This document shows, one piece after another, positions 44,325 through 53,439 of a DNA stretch of 64,000 nt. The DNA is from Roseibacillus sp. (GTDB taxonomy: Bacteria > Verrucomicrobiota > Verrucomicrobiia > Verrucomicrobiales > Akkermansiaceae). The notes beneath the pieces were generated by a model. It worked only from the letters and a program-made list of their open reading frames with translations, was not told the DNA's origin and did not search any database. The stretch spans positions 62,001 to 126,000 of the forward strand of contig JAPKFB010000003.1 of assembly GCA_028821775.1 (NCBI GenBank). Reading direction: 5' to 3'. The first letter of the stretch is position 1. The number at the start of each line of letters is the position of its first letter. A program made the position numbers and the translations under genes.

Positions 44325-47021
44325 ATGATAAGCTTTCGTGCCCGCGTACTGGTCCTGGTGCCCGTCATTGGGTGCCTTTCGCAATTGCTTTCGGCCCAGC
44401 GGGAAGTCGACGCGGTCGCCGAGGGAAAGAGGTCGTTTGAAGCCTACGGATGTGCGGTCTGCCACGCCACCTCCAGGGACGACCAGTCCGTGCGGACGGG
44501 GCCAAACTTGTTTGGCCTCTTTCTGAACAGTCCGCGCGAGCGCGAGGTTGCGCATCCGAAATCCGGGAAACGGAGCACGGTTGTGGCCGATAAAACCTAC
44601 TACACGACCTCAGTGCGCAAGTCGTGGGATGCTCTGGCAGTTGCGGAGAGTGGCGAGAGGAAGACGAATTCCTATCCGCAGATCATGCCGATGTATGGGA
44701 AGGAGGTGATTCCCGATCAGGCGGTCGAATACATTTGGCACTATTTGCGGACCCTCGCGGATGACGGCCAGGCCGGACCGGCCGTGGTGAGAATGAAGGA
44801 AGAACAGAAAGTGGTGCCGAAGAGCCCCCTTGAGATCCCGAATGAGATCCTGGTAGCCAAGCGCTCCCGGGTCTTTCGCGCTCCGCTTCGCGGATCGAGT
44901 GGGCGCGCTCTGCATGTCGGTCATCCGAACGGGATGAACTACACTTTTGACCCCCGCGTGCTGGCGGTGCGCAATGTGTGGGGCGGCGGATTTCTGAATC
45001 TCTCCTCCGAACGTCATGGTCGCGGAAAGCCGGGCTCGGTGCGAGGTCAGGGGCACAGGGTGTTTGTTCAGGGGGGCGGAATTCTGCAACCGCTCACGCC
45101 CTCGGGAAAGGTTGTCGATTTTGAATTCAAGGAGCCCGACGTGATGGATCACAAGGCGATCGAGAGATGGCTTTGGGAAGATCGCGATTTCCCCGGGTTG
45201 CTGGCCTCAGTGGATGCGGCGTTTCTGGGCCACCGCCTGGAGGTCGAGACGGGGAATCCGGTCTTCAGATTTCGGGTGGGGAGCAACGAGATTCAGCAGG
45301 GCGTGACACTTACCGATGACGGTCGGATTGAGATTAGGATCACCTGCTCGGCGAGTGAGTCGCTCCGATTCAAGGTGGCGAGTGAGGGGCTCTCCGATCC
45401 TGCGGTGGAGGGGGGAGTGTTGAAGGATGGCGTCTGGACGCTCAAACCGGTTGGAGGATCGCTTATGAGCGCTACGTTTTCTGCTCGCTTGGTGGGCGGA
45501 CTGGTGGCGCGACCTGTGGTGGGTCGCGACGAGGTTTGGAGTGCGCAACCGATGGTGAGCAACACCGACAAGATCGGGCGAGAGAGGATGGAGGTTCCGG
45601 CTGGTTACGCATACGAAAACTGGGAAGCTCCGAAGGATCTTTACGGGCGTGATCAACTTTTTGAACCGACCGGCATGGCGGTGGCGAAGGACGGCACCCT
45701 CGTGGTGGCGACTCGCACGGCAGGGGTGTGGCGCCTCCGGGCGGGCAAGTGGTCGCTCTTTGCGGAGGGCACCTACGAGTGCCTGGGAGTCTGGATCGAG
45801 GATGGCAAGGGTGACCGGATTGTGGTGATGCAAAAGCCGGAGATGACCCGGATGAGTGACGGCAACGGTGACGGGCGTGCGGACTATTTCGAGACCGTGT
45901 GCGACGACTACGGCTTCCACGGAAACTATCATGAGTACGCGCACGGACCGGTGCGCGATGCGGAAGGGAACTACTACTTTGCGCTCAACCTCTCGCACGG
46001 CGGCAATGAGCGGACGTCATGGCGCGCCGGCGGTCCCTTTATGGGGTCGATGGGCGGCTATCGTGGATGGGCCTGCCGGGTCACCCCGAAGGGAGTATTC
46101 GAGCCGTATGCCAACGGTCTGCGTAGTCCGGCCGGTCTCGGAATTGATCCGGACGGACGGCTTTGGTACGCGGAGAATCAAGGGGAGTATGTCGGCTCCT
46201 CGAAGGTGGTGCCGTTGGAGCAGGGGGAATTTTACGGGCACCTCTCCGGCCTCGTTACTCTCCCGGGAAAGATGAAGCCGGATTCTCCGGAGCTCAAGTT
46301 TGACCGCTGGAGGGATAAAATCCGCAAGGGCGCGGTGTGGCTGCCCCACGGTAAGATTGCCAACTCACCCGGGCACCCGGCTTGGGACACCACGGGCGGG
46401 AAGTTCGGGGTTTTTCAGAAGCACATGTTTCTTGGAGATCAGACCATGTCCAATCTCTTTAGGGTGGTGGTCGAGAAGGTGAAGGGGGTCGATCAGGGCT
46501 GCGTGATTCCCTTCGCACGCTTTTTCGCCTCGGGCGTCATGCGCCCAGTCTTCCTGCCGGACGGGAGCTTGCTAATCGGCCAAACCGGCCGCGGCTGGGG
46601 AGCATGGGGAGGGCAGCAGGGTTGCCTGCAGCGCATCACCTATGATGGGAAAACGGTGGCGGCCACGATCCACCGAGCGAAGGCCGCCAGAAACGGATTC
46701 CTGCTGCATTTCACTCAACCCATTGCGGAGGGCGTGAGGAGCGGGGAGTTGACCGCCCGCCTCAAGGTGCAGTCTTGGTTCTATACCAACACCGGTCGCT
46801 ATGGATCGCCGGAACACGACAAGCGCGACGATGCCATCGAGGCGGTGCAACTCAGTGCGGACCGCAGGTCCGCCCTGGTGGTCGTGAAGGACTTCGGGAA
46901 GGGCGATGGATGGTTGGACCGTATCTACAACATCCACTTTCCAGAAACCCGGGATCTCTTTGGCAAGGCCGCGGTGAAGAGCACGGTGCGTTGCTACTTC
47001 ACGCTCCGGGCGATTCCGTGA
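44325..47021 (+). CDS. Exported cytochrome c - sorbosone-dehydrogenase-like propeller protein
   Basis: ATG 44325 is chosen over 44214 because the signal peptide (VLVLVPVIGCLSQLLSAQ) starts there. The 898-residue product has an N-terminal cytochrome c domain with CAVCH (43-47) and MPMYGKEVIPDQAVEYIWHY. A middle beta-rich region (about 160-430) of unassigned type follows, with RAPLRGSSGRALHVGHPNGM. A C-terminal six-bladed propeller resembles L-sorbosone dehydrogenase/PVC heme-binding proteins: FEPTGMAVAKDGTLVVATRT, GLRSPAGLGIDPDGRLWYAE and MRPVFLPDGSLLIGQTGRGW. Having the heme before the propeller, rather than after it, is unusual for this group. A periplasmic sugar or aldehyde dehydrogenase is a reasonable guess. 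Confidence 0.85.
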   Translation: MISFRARVLVLVPVIGCLSQLLSAQREVDAVAEGKRSFEAYGCAVCHATSRDDQSVRTGPNLFGLFLNSPREREVAHPKSGKRSTVVADKTYYTTSVRKSWDALAVAESGERKTNSYPQIMPMYGKEVIPDQAVEYIWHYLRTLADDGQAGPAVVRMKEEQKVVPKSPLEIPNEILVAKRSRVFRAPLRGSSGRALHVGHPNGMNYTFDPRVLAVRNVWGGGFLNLSSERHGRGKPGSVRGQGHRVFVQGGGILQPLTPSGKVVDFEFKEPDVMDHKAIERWLWEDRDFPGLLASVDAAFLGHRLEVETGNPVFRFRVGSNEIQQGVTLTDDGRIEIRITCSASESLRFKVASEGLSDPAVEGGVLKDGVWTLKPVGGSLMSATFSARLVGGLVARPVVGRDEVWSAQPMVSNTDKIGRERMEVPAGYAYENWEAPKDLYGRDQLFEPTGMAVAKDGTLVVATRTAGVWRLRAGKWSLFAEGTYECLGVWIEDGKGDRIVVMQKPEMTRMSDGNGDGRADYFETVCDDYGFHGNYHEYAHGPVRDAEGNYYFALNLSHGGNERTSWRAGGPFMGSMGGYRGWACRVTPKGVFEPYANGLRSPAGLGIDPDGRLWYAENQGEYVGSSKVVPLEQGEFYGHLSGLVTLPGKMKPDSPELKFDRWRDKIRKGAVWLPHGKIANSPGHPAWDTTGGKFGVFQKHMFLGDQTMSNLFRVVVEKVKGVDQGCVIPFARFFASGVMRPVFLPDGSLLIGQTGRGWGAWGGQQGCLQRITYDGKTVAATIHRAKAARNGFLLHFTQPIAEGVRSGELTARLKVQSWFYTNTGRYGSPEHDKRDDAIEAVQLSADRRSALVVVKDFGKGDGWLDRIYNIHFPETRDLFGKAAVKSTVRCYFTLRAIP

Positions 47022-47064
47022 GGAGTGAGGCAGTTCGCTTCGCCTGCAAACTCCATGCACTTGA

Positions 47065-47730
47065 TCAGTCCTCCCATAGCTCTTCAAGAGTGGCGGGAAT
47101 GTCACGGAATGAATCGACCAGTCGATCTGCCCCCACGGCGATGAGTTCCTCGGAGGCATGATAGCCAAAGGTCACTCCGATCGCTTGGGCCCCGGCATTT
47201 TTCGCCAGGAGAATATCGTAAGTGGTGTCTCCGATCACTACCGTCTGTTCAGGAACGGCTCCCACTTCTGCCATGGCATCCTGCAAGATTTGGGGATGTG
47301 GTTTGCCCGGGCCGTCATCCGCAGTCTTGAGCGAGGTAAAGAGATCCGTGAATTCATGCTTCGCGAGGACATAGTCAACTCCGCGCCGTGATTTTCCGGT
47401 CGCCATCCCGATCGTGACCCCGGATTCAGCAAGGGAGGTCAAGACCGTCCCAACATGTTCGAAGAGCGGTTCCTGAATGTCATCGGATTGTCGGAGGGCA
47501 ACGAAGTTTTTCTTATAGACATCCGCCATCTCCGAAAAGGTTGTGTCCGCGGGAGCATCGCCTACCAGTTGTTCAATCGCCTCGGCGAGGTGGAGCCCGA
47601 TCACCGTCCGGATCTGGGCGACCTCCAGTTGCGGCAGGTCAAAATCCGCGAAGGTGAGATTCATGGTCTGCGAGATGACAAACTGGCTGTCGACCAGGGT
47701 CCCATCGCAATCGAACACAGCAAACTTCAT
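47065..47730 (-). CDS. HAD-superfamily hydrolase, phosphoglycolate-phosphatase-like
   Basis: ATG 47730 is chosen because the HAD nucleophile motif DCDGTLVDS (Asp7 and Asp9) must lie at the N-terminus; the track's start adds 54 unrelated residues. The 221-residue product then has an alpha-helical cap (about 17-85), motif II MATGKSRRGVD, the conserved Lys in GKPHPQILQDAM, and motif IV VIGDTTYDILLAKNAG. It resembles Gph/PpaX-type phosphatases, which remove phosphate from small metabolites such as 2-phosphoglycolate. It is cytoplasmic and the only obvious core-metabolic enzyme in this part of the window. It converges on the cytochrome-propeller gene with 43 bp between stops. Confidence 0.9.
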   Translation of the reverse strand: MKFAVFDCDGTLVDSQFVISQTMNLTFADFDLPQLEVAQIRTVIGLHLAEAIEQLVGDAPADTTFSEMADVYKKNFVALRQSDDIQEPLFEHVGTVLTSLAESGVTIGMATGKSRRGVDYVLAKHEFTDLFTSLKTADDGPGKPHPQILQDAMAEVGAVPEQTVVIGDTTYDILLAKNAGAQAIGVTFGYHASEELIAVGADRLVDSFRDIPATLEELWED

Positions 47731-48002
47731 AGGGGTGGGGTGGGAGACGGGGAAGCAGGACTCAACGCCCGGGAGGCAGGCCTCTTCCTCGTGGCCTCCG
47801 GCTGGGGCTCTGTATACCGAATTCGGACTGCTGTATACTTCTTCAACGCGCTGGGCATTCGAGAATTCGGCGAGTGGCCATCCTGATTGCAATTCCCGAG
47901 GTAATTTGCAGATGCCAGGCGCCGTGATCTCAGGTAAGCGGGGACCCCTTGGATTTGATCAGATACGTTTCGGGATAGCCAGGCAACAAAGAGAACCGAC
48001 CC

Positions 48003-48331
48003 ATGAAAACAACGATTACCACTCTCACGACTGAGCGTGGAATCCCTTTGGGCGCGAGATGATCAAAGGGAGTGGTCTATGATGTTGCCAAAGGCACGGG
48101 GGAGGATGGATACCAAGAAACCATCCATTTCGATGCGCGGCCTCACTTGAGGCATTTCGTGAAGCGGCCCGATGCCGCGATCGAGATGGGGGCTATCGCA
48201 AGGTCGACGGGATCATGACGGCTTTCTCGATTGAGGTCGCTGCGGGCGGGGTCGAGTTCGGGATGACGATCAATGAGGTGAGATACGGGAAGAAGGTGGA
48301 CGACGCTCTATTTGCGATGCCAAAGAATTAG
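48003..48331 (+). pseudogene. Relic of a secreted lipoprotein-carrier-like (LolA-type) protein
   Basis: The spacer begins with a start and the head of a signal peptide, MKTTITTLTTERG, which stops at TGA after 19 codons. Shortly downstream another frame reads VVYDVAKGTGEDGYQETIHF, and a third gives GYRKVDGIMTAFSIEVAAGG followed by FGMTINEVRYGKKVDDALFA and MPKN, then TAG. The VDGIM...IDDALFxMP ending is typical of outer-membrane lipoprotein-sorting-like proteins in this phylum. At least two frame changes and a deletion separate the parts, so the gene is dead. The family name is from motif memory only. Confidence 0.5.
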
Positions 48332-48401
48332 CGATAATTCCTTCTTGGTGGCTACCGAGAGGGACCGGCGAGCTTGAATGGGGGAGGTTCCGGGTCTAAG
48401 A

Positions 48402-49694
48402 ATGGGTCCCATGATGAGACCTCTCGCAACGACCGCTCTAACAACTTCGCTGATCACGGCATTAACTCTGCTTGCCGCGGGCGCGGAGGAATTGCATTGG
48501 CCAGGCTTGCTTGGTCCGCAGCGCAATGGTTGGGTAGACCACTTCAAGCTCCCGACCATGTGGCCGAAGGGGTTGAGGCAGCTCTGGAAGGTCGAGGTGG
48601 GGACGGGCTACGGATCGCCACTTGTTTCCGGCAACCGAGTCTATCAGCACGCCCGCCAGGGAGAGGATGAGGTTGTTTGGGGTCTCGATCTCAAGGCCGG
48701 CAAGGTCGTGTGGCGAAAGAGCTATCCCGTGCCGTTCAAAATGGGTGGCGGGGGAGAGCGTCACGGGAAGGGACCCAAGTCGTGTCCGGTGTTGTCGGAT
48801 GGCCGACTTTTCACCTTGAGCATTACCGGAGTGCTCTCGGCGTGGGAAGCGACCTCGGGTGATCTTCTTTGGCGCCAGGACTACCGCTCGAAGTTTCAAC
48901 AAAACCAACCGAACTGGGGTGTTGCGACCTCGCCGCTTGTGGATGGCGAGCGGTTGATCGTGCACTTGGGAAACGACAAGGAAGGCGCCTTGCTCGCCTT
49001 CAACGTCAAAACCGGAAAAGAGATTTGGAGCCAAGGCAAGGACGGGGCCTCCTACTCTTCTCCGCTCTTGGTCGAGATTCAGGGAGTGCGTCAGATCGTA
49101 CAGTGGAATCATGAAGCTCTGGTCGGGGTGGAGAGTGAATCGGGTCGCTTATTGTGGAAGCATCCCGCCCCGCACGTCGGGCACAATCAGAACATGCCCA
49201 CCCCGGTTTTTCACCAGGGGCGTATTCTTTTAGGTGGAGAGCAGCGCGGGATTCAGAGCCTGGAACCGCACATGGAAGATGGGGACTGGACTGTGAAGAA
49301 AATCTGGCATCAGAGGGAGGTGGCGCTCGACATGAGCACGGCCGTCATCAATGGCGAATTGCTCTACGGCTTTTCCCATTTCAAGTCGGGACAACTTTTT
49401 TGCCTCGATCCCAAGAGCGGTCAAGTGCTCTGGCAGAGTCCGGGAAGGACGGGGCAAAATGTGGCGTTTCTGGCGCTGCCCGGCCACGTGGTGGCGCTGG
49501 TCAATGATGGACAGTTGCGAATCATTCCGGCCGTTCGTGAGCGCTATGAGCAGGTGGCCAGCTATCAGGTGGCGGAACGCGAGACCTGGGCGCCTCCGGT
49601 TTTCCTGAAGAATGAACTCCTCGTGAAGGACCAGAAGACCCTCACGCTATGGTCGCTGCAGGGCGCGAAGGCCGGGGCGGCGACCGCTCGATAA
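48402..49694 (+). CDS. Exported PQQ-like beta-propeller protein
   Basis: Three in-frame ATGs (48378, 48402, 48411) are possible; 48402 and 48411 give a compact signal peptide (ATTALTTSLITALTLLAAGA). The product of about 430 residues begins HWPGLLGPQRNGWVDHFKLP and contains seven to eight PQQ-enzyme-type blades with repeated A(D/F)xxKTG(K/E)xxW elements such as LLAFNVKTGKEIW and LFCLDPKSGQVLWQSPG. No CxxCH is present, and no catalytic residue pattern of true quinoprotein dehydrogenases is evident. It may therefore be a binding propeller rather than an enzyme. It is followed by the DUF1080 gene on the same strand 127 bp on. Confidence 0.85.
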   Translation: MGPMMRPLATTALTTSLITALTLLAAGAEELHWPGLLGPQRNGWVDHFKLPTMWPKGLRQLWKVEVGTGYGSPLVSGNRVYQHARQGEDEVVWGLDLKAGKVVWRKSYPVPFKMGGGGERHGKGPKSCPVLSDGRLFTLSITGVLSAWEATSGDLLWRQDYRSKFQQNQPNWGVATSPLVDGERLIVHLGNDKEGALLAFNVKTGKEIWSQGKDGASYSSPLLVEIQGVRQIVQWNHEALVGVESESGRLLWKHPAPHVGHNQNMPTPVFHQGRILLGGEQRGIQSLEPHMEDGDWTVKKIWHQREVALDMSTAVINGELLYGFSHFKSGQLFCLDPKSGQVLWQSPGRTGQNVAFLALPGHVVALVNDGQLRIIPAVRERYEQVASYQVAERETWAPPVFLKNELLVKDQKTLTLWSLQGAKAGAATAR

Positions 49695-49821
49695 GGGACG
49701 ACTCCCGCGCTGCCGGGGTGGATGATACCCTGACGCTTAGCGGTGCTCTGTTTGTGGTCGCACCATCTGGGGCCAATTTTTGCTTTAGGCATCGGCCCTT
49801 TTGTTGCTAGCTGCCTCAACC

Positions 49822-50451
49822 ATGAAATCAATTGTGTTCGCCCTTGGCGCTCTTGTTGCCTCCACCTCGCTCAGCCTCGCCGATCATCACGAATTCACCA
49901 CGGTCTTCGATGGCAAGGACCTCTCGAATCTGACCACCAAGGGGAACTGGAAGATCCAGGAAGACGGAGCGCTTTTCCTTGAGCCTCGGCCGGGTGAAAA
50001 GGGCTGGTCCCGCTACGGGTCCTACCTCTGGTTGAAGGACGAATATCAGGATTTCGTGGTGGACTTTGAATACAAGCACCCGAAAGGAGGGAACTCTGGA
50101 TTCTACTTCCGGATCTACGACGAGTCGGACCCTACTGCGCATGGCTTCGAAGTGCAGATTCTCGACTGCTTCGGCAAGAAGAAACTCGGACAGCATGATC
50201 TTGGGGGCGTAATCCAGACGGCCGGCCCGCTCACGAACGCCGCCAAGAAGCCCGGGGAGTGGAATCGCATGGTCGTGACCCTGAAGGACGGAAAATTGAC
50301 GGTAGAGCTCAATGGGAAAAAAGTTCAGGACGGCCTCGATCTTGCTGCGAAAAAGCCCAAGGGCAAAAAACTCGCCGCCAAGGGCAAGATCGCGATCCAG
50401 GATCACGGACTGCCGTTCTGGGTGCGCAACATCAAGGTGAAGGAGCTCTAG
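49822..50451 (+). CDS. DUF1080 (3-keto-disaccharide hydrolase family) protein
   Basis: ATG 49822 is chosen; it opens a signal peptide (SIVFALGALVASTSLSLA). The 209-residue product is a single DUF1080 concanavalin-like jelly roll, starting FTTVFDGKDLSNLTTKGNWK. It contains the conserved acidic and aromatic segments DFVVDFEYKHPKGGNSGFYF and HGFEVQILDCFGKK, and ends IAIQDHGLPFWVRNIKVKEL. Members hydrolyse 3-keto-glycosides made by periplasmic glycoside dehydrogenases or act as glycan-binding proteins. It could therefore work with the quinoproteins nearby. That link is inferred from family knowledge and proximity. Confidence 0.9.
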   Translation: MKSIVFALGALVASTSLSLADHHEFTTVFDGKDLSNLTTKGNWKIQEDGALFLEPRPGEKGWSRYGSYLWLKDEYQDFVVDFEYKHPKGGNSGFYFRIYDESDPTAHGFEVQILDCFGKKKLGQHDLGGVIQTAGPLTNAAKKPGEWNRMVVTLKDGKLTVELNGKKVQDGLDLAAKKPKGKKLAAKGKIAIQDHGLPFWVRNIKVKEL

Positions 50452-50760
50452 GCTTCAAGCCGCGGCCTGCTTTGGGATTTCCCACCATTCAATTCACGAT
50501 CAGGATCTCGTCGGCGCTCCGCAGGTTCTCATCTCCTCTCAGGGTGACGAAGCCAAGGGTAATATAGACTGTTCGCACGCTAGGGACGAGGGACGGTATT
50601 GTCTGGCCGGATTTTCGAATGGGCGGCGACTTTTGAGGAGGAGAGCACCCGATCATGGAAGAAGGATCGCCTGGATTGACTCCAGGCCCACTCCGCTCTT
50701 TTTGGGAGTTGCCCCCAGTTCTCGATTCACTCGGGCTGGCGGATCCTCTAGCTTCGCGAC
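50452..50760. other. Spacer before the polyketide synthase operon
   Basis: This 309-bp region must contain the promoter of the methyltransferase-oxidoreductase-polyketide synthase operon. On the minus strand a short piece reads VRTVYITLGFVTLRGDENLR with a stop at about 50490, which may be another gene-end relic. I cannot assign it and see no clear promoter boxes. Confidence 0.3.
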
Positions 50761-51390
50761 ATGCGGCGGACGGTGGACCCTGAAATTCTCGATGGCTTGC
50801 CGGCAGACGATCCGGAAGCGGTGGGGAGTCGGCGGGATCTGAGGCGGATCAATGTCCTGATGGGCAACCTCACTTGGATGCAGCGCGCGATGCGGAAGTT
50901 GCCGGAAGGGGGTGGTCGGTGCCTGGTGGAGATTGGGGCCGGAGAGGGAGGGCTCCTGGAACGGGTGCGGGATGATTTCGATTCGGTTCGTGGGGTGGAT
51001 TTGGCTCCGCGGCCGGCTGGTCTGAGTGTAGAGATCGGATGGAGCCAGGGGGATGTATTCGAGCATCTGGGGGAGGGCGATCTTCTGGCGGCCAACTTGT
51101 TTCTGCATCATTTCAAGGATGGGCATCTGCGGGAATTGGGAGAGAGGGTGCGGAAGTTCAAGGCGCTGTGTTTTTCGGAACCGCGGCGATCTCGGTGGGC
51201 GATCTTGGAGAGCTATGCTCTTGTTCCCTTTGTGAACCGCGTCACTCGCCACGACATGATGGTCAGTGTTCGCGCGGGATTCGTGCGGGGAGAGTTGCCG
51301 GAACTGTTGGGCTTGGGCGCGGGCTGGGAAGTAAGGGAGGAAGTTTCATTGCTGGGGGCCTGTCGGCTGCTAGCGTGGCGAGCGGATTGA
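50761..51390 (+). CDS. Class I SAM-dependent methyltransferase of a type III PKS operon
   Basis: This 209-residue cytoplasmic protein has a helical N-terminus (RRDLRRINVLMGNLTWMQ) and then the SAM-binding motif I, VEIGAGEGG (56-64). An acidic motif II (VRGVDLAP) follows, with motif III-like ANLFLHHFKDGHLRELG. The N-terminal RRxLxxIN..MGN pattern is seen in methyltransferases that accompany bacterial type III polyketide synthases. Its TGA overlaps the TTG start of the oxidoreductase by 4 bp. It probably methylates the polyketide core at oxygen or carbon; which one cannot be judged. No strong ribosome-binding site precedes the ATG. Confidence 0.85.
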   Translation: MRRTVDPEILDGLPADDPEAVGSRRDLRRINVLMGNLTWMQRAMRKLPEGGGRCLVEIGAGEGGLLERVRDDFDSVRGVDLAPRPAGLSVEIGWSQGDVFEHLGEGDLLAANLFLHHFKDGHLRELGERVRKFKALCFSEPRRSRWAILESYALVPFVNRVTRHDMMVSVRAGFVRGELPELLGLGAGWEVREEVSLLGACRLLAWRAD

Positions 51391-52403
51391 AGGAGATTAC
51401 GATAGCAGGGGGCGGATTGGCAGGATTGTCGCTGGGGATTGCCCTGCGGCAGCGGGGCGTGCCGGTGGCCCTGTCCGAGGCGGGCTGCTATCCGCGCCAT
51501 CGGGTGTGCGGCGAATTTATCAATGGAGTGACGATGGAGACTCTGCAAGAACTCGGGATCGGCGAGTTGTTCCACGACGCGCGGCGGCATCGGTCGACCC
51601 AGTGGTTTGTGAGGGAAAGAAAGATCTACGACGCGAAGTTGCCGCAGGCCGCTCTCGGGATTTCGCGTCACACCTTGGACCAGCGGCTCGCTGCGGAGTT
51701 CGAGCGCTTGGGTGGAGAGTTGCGGACGGGGTCCCGAATGGCGCGGGAGGGAAGGGAGGGGCTGGTTTGGGCCGCCGGACGCAGGGCCGAGCGTGGGAGC
51801 GATTGGCTGGGACTGAAAGTGCATCTCATGGACTTGGCGATGGAGGCCGACCTTGAATTACATATCGGGGAAGCGGGCTATCTCGGTCTCGCGCCGGTGG
51901 AGGGCGTTCGGGTCAACGCCTGCGGGTTGTTCCGGAAACGGAGCGAGTTGAAGGGCAAGGGGGCAGAGTTGCTGTGGCAATATCTGGAGAAAAATCGCCT
52001 GGAGCGGCTCGCGGCTCGCTTGCGAGAGGCGGGACGTGATGAATCCTCGTTCACGGGCGTGAGCGCCTTCCGGTTTGGTCGGCAGGATCTGGACGAGGGG
52101 CCCTGCGTGCTAGGAGATGCCGAGCGCATGATTCCGCCCTTCACGGGAAACGGAATGTCGATGGCTTTCGAGGCTGCCGAGGCCGCGCTTGAGCCCATGG
52201 TGGCCTATGCCGCCGGGCAGACCCGGTGGAGCGAGGTGATGGTGGCTCTGCGTGAACGACTGCGGATGAAATTTCGGAAGCGGATGGTTGCCGCTCGACT
52301 CTTGCATCCCTTTTTGCTTTCGGTTCCGGGGCACACCCTGCTCGCGCTGACAGCGCGCACGGGTCTTCTGCCATTCAATGCCCTCTTCCGGCTTCTTCGC
52401 TAA
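51387..52403 (+). CDS. FAD-dependent oxidoreductase (geranylgeranyl-reductase/monooxygenase type)
   Basis: The track frame begins far inside the methyltransferase (51039); the real start is most likely TTG 51387 (TTGA overlap with the upstream stop), giving (M)[20 protein letters not shown], or GTG 51375. The 338-residue product has the dinucleotide-binding GGGLAG (8-13), CGEFI near residue 40 as in the geranylgeranyl reductase family, a small substrate domain, and the second FAD motif [20 protein letters not shown]. Relatives act as reductases or hydroxylases on lipid-like or aromatic polyketide substrates. It lies 4 bp before the polyketide synthase, so coupling of all three genes is strong. 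Confidence 0.85.
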   Translation: MKEITIAGGGLAGLSLGIALRQRGVPVALSEAGCYPRHRVCGEFINGVTMETLQELGIGELFHDARRHRSTQWFVRERKIYDAKLPQAALGISRHTLDQRLAAEFERLGGELRTGSRMAREGREGLVWAAGRRAERGSDWLGLKVHLMDLAMEADLELHIGEAGYLGLAPVEGVRVNACGLFRKRSELKGKGAELLWQYLEKNRLERLAARLREAGRDESSFTGVSAFRFGRQDLDEGPCVLGDAERMIPPFTGNGMSMAFEAAEAALEPMVAYAAGQTRWSEVMVALRERLRMKFRKRMVAARLLHPFLLSVPGHTLLALTARTGLLPFNALFRLLR

Positions 52404-52407
52404 GACC

Positions 52408-53430
52408 ATGTTCCTCCAGTCCCTCGCCAGCGCCTTTCCGCCGCACGTTTTCAGCCAGTCGGACTGTCTTGAGATTGCGAAATCGACACCAGCGGTGAAG
52501 GGGTTGAAGCCGCGCTCGAAAGCACTCCTGCTCAAGATTCTAGCCGGTGACAGTGGGATCGCGAAACGGCATTTCGCGTTGGGGGATCCGGACACAATGT
52601 TCGACCGCAGCGCGGAACAGTTGAATTGCGAGTTTGAAGTGGAGGCTCCCAAGCTCGCGGGGAAGGCCCTGCAAAAGGCTCTCGACGAGGCCGGGATGAA
52701 AGCGCGGGAGTTGGACGCTTTGTTCGTGTGCACCTGTACGGGATACCTTTGTCCGGGCGTATCGAGCCATGTCGCGGAGCATCTCGGGATGCGCAGGGAG
52801 GCTTTCCTGAATGATGTGGTGGGGCTTGGATGCGGGGCTGCGGTTCCGACCTTGCGGACAGCGCACGGGTTTCTTGCCGCCAACCCGCAAGCCACGGTGG
52901 CGACGGTGGCGGTGGAGATCTGTTCTGCGGCGTTCTATGTCGACGATAGTCCGGGAGTATTGATCAGTCTTTGTCTCTTCGGGGACGGGGCGTCGGCTGC
53001 GATTTGGAAGGGCAAAGGGGAGGAGGGCCAATACGAGGCCGGGGAATTCCGGACCCTGCATCGACCAGAGGATCGCGAAAAGATCCGCTTTGTGAATGCG
53101 GGCGGAAAGCTGCGCAATAAACTTCATCGCAGTGTTCCGGAAGTGGCCGGAGAAGCGGTCCGTGAGCTTTATGCGGCCCGCCGGTCCGATCCGGACCAGA
53201 TCATCGCCCACACCGGCGGGCGGGATGTGGTGGATGTGTTGGAAGCCGCCATCCCGGAATTCACGCTCAAGGAGACGCGTCGTATTCTGCGGGATTACGG
53301 GAACTGTAGTAGTCCTTGCGTCCTGCTGGCGCTGGAAGAACGAATGCGGCATGACGAGGACGATCAACGGCTTTGGCTAACCAGTTTCGGGGCGGGTTTT
53401 TCGGCGCACTCCTTCGAGATGTGGCGATGA
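52408..53430 (+). CDS. Type III polyketide synthase (chalcone/stilbene synthase family)
   Basis: ATG 52408 is preferred over 52378, because it gives the family-like N-terminus [20 protein letters not shown] and a 4-bp gap to the previous gene. The 340-residue product has the full triad: Cys142 in [11 protein letters not shown], His268 in [10 protein letters not shown] and Asn299 in [11 protein letters not shown]. The GFGPG-like loop reads SFGAGFSAH. Such enzymes condense malonyl-CoA units on an acyl-CoA starter and cyclise the product to alkylresorcinols, alkylpyrones or similar rings. Three genes in one operon suggest a methylated, oxidised (possibly quinone-type) product. That product is inference. 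Confidence 0.93.
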   Translation: MFLQSLASAFPPHVFSQSDCLEIAKSTPAVKGLKPRSKALLLKILAGDSGIAKRHFALGDPDTMFDRSAEQLNCEFEVEAPKLAGKALQKALDEAGMKARELDALFVCTCTGYLCPGVSSHVAEHLGMRREAFLNDVVGLGCGAAVPTLRTAHGFLAANPQATVATVAVEICSAAFYVDDSPGVLISLCLFGDGASAAIWKGKGEEGQYEAGEFRTLHRPEDREKIRFVNAGGKLRNKLHRSVPEVAGEAVRELYAARRSDPDQIIAHTGGRDVVDVLEAAIPEFTLKETRRILRDYGNCSSPCVLLALEERMRHDEDDQRLWLTSFGAGFSAHSFEMWR

Positions 53431-53439
53431 GGGCGCACT

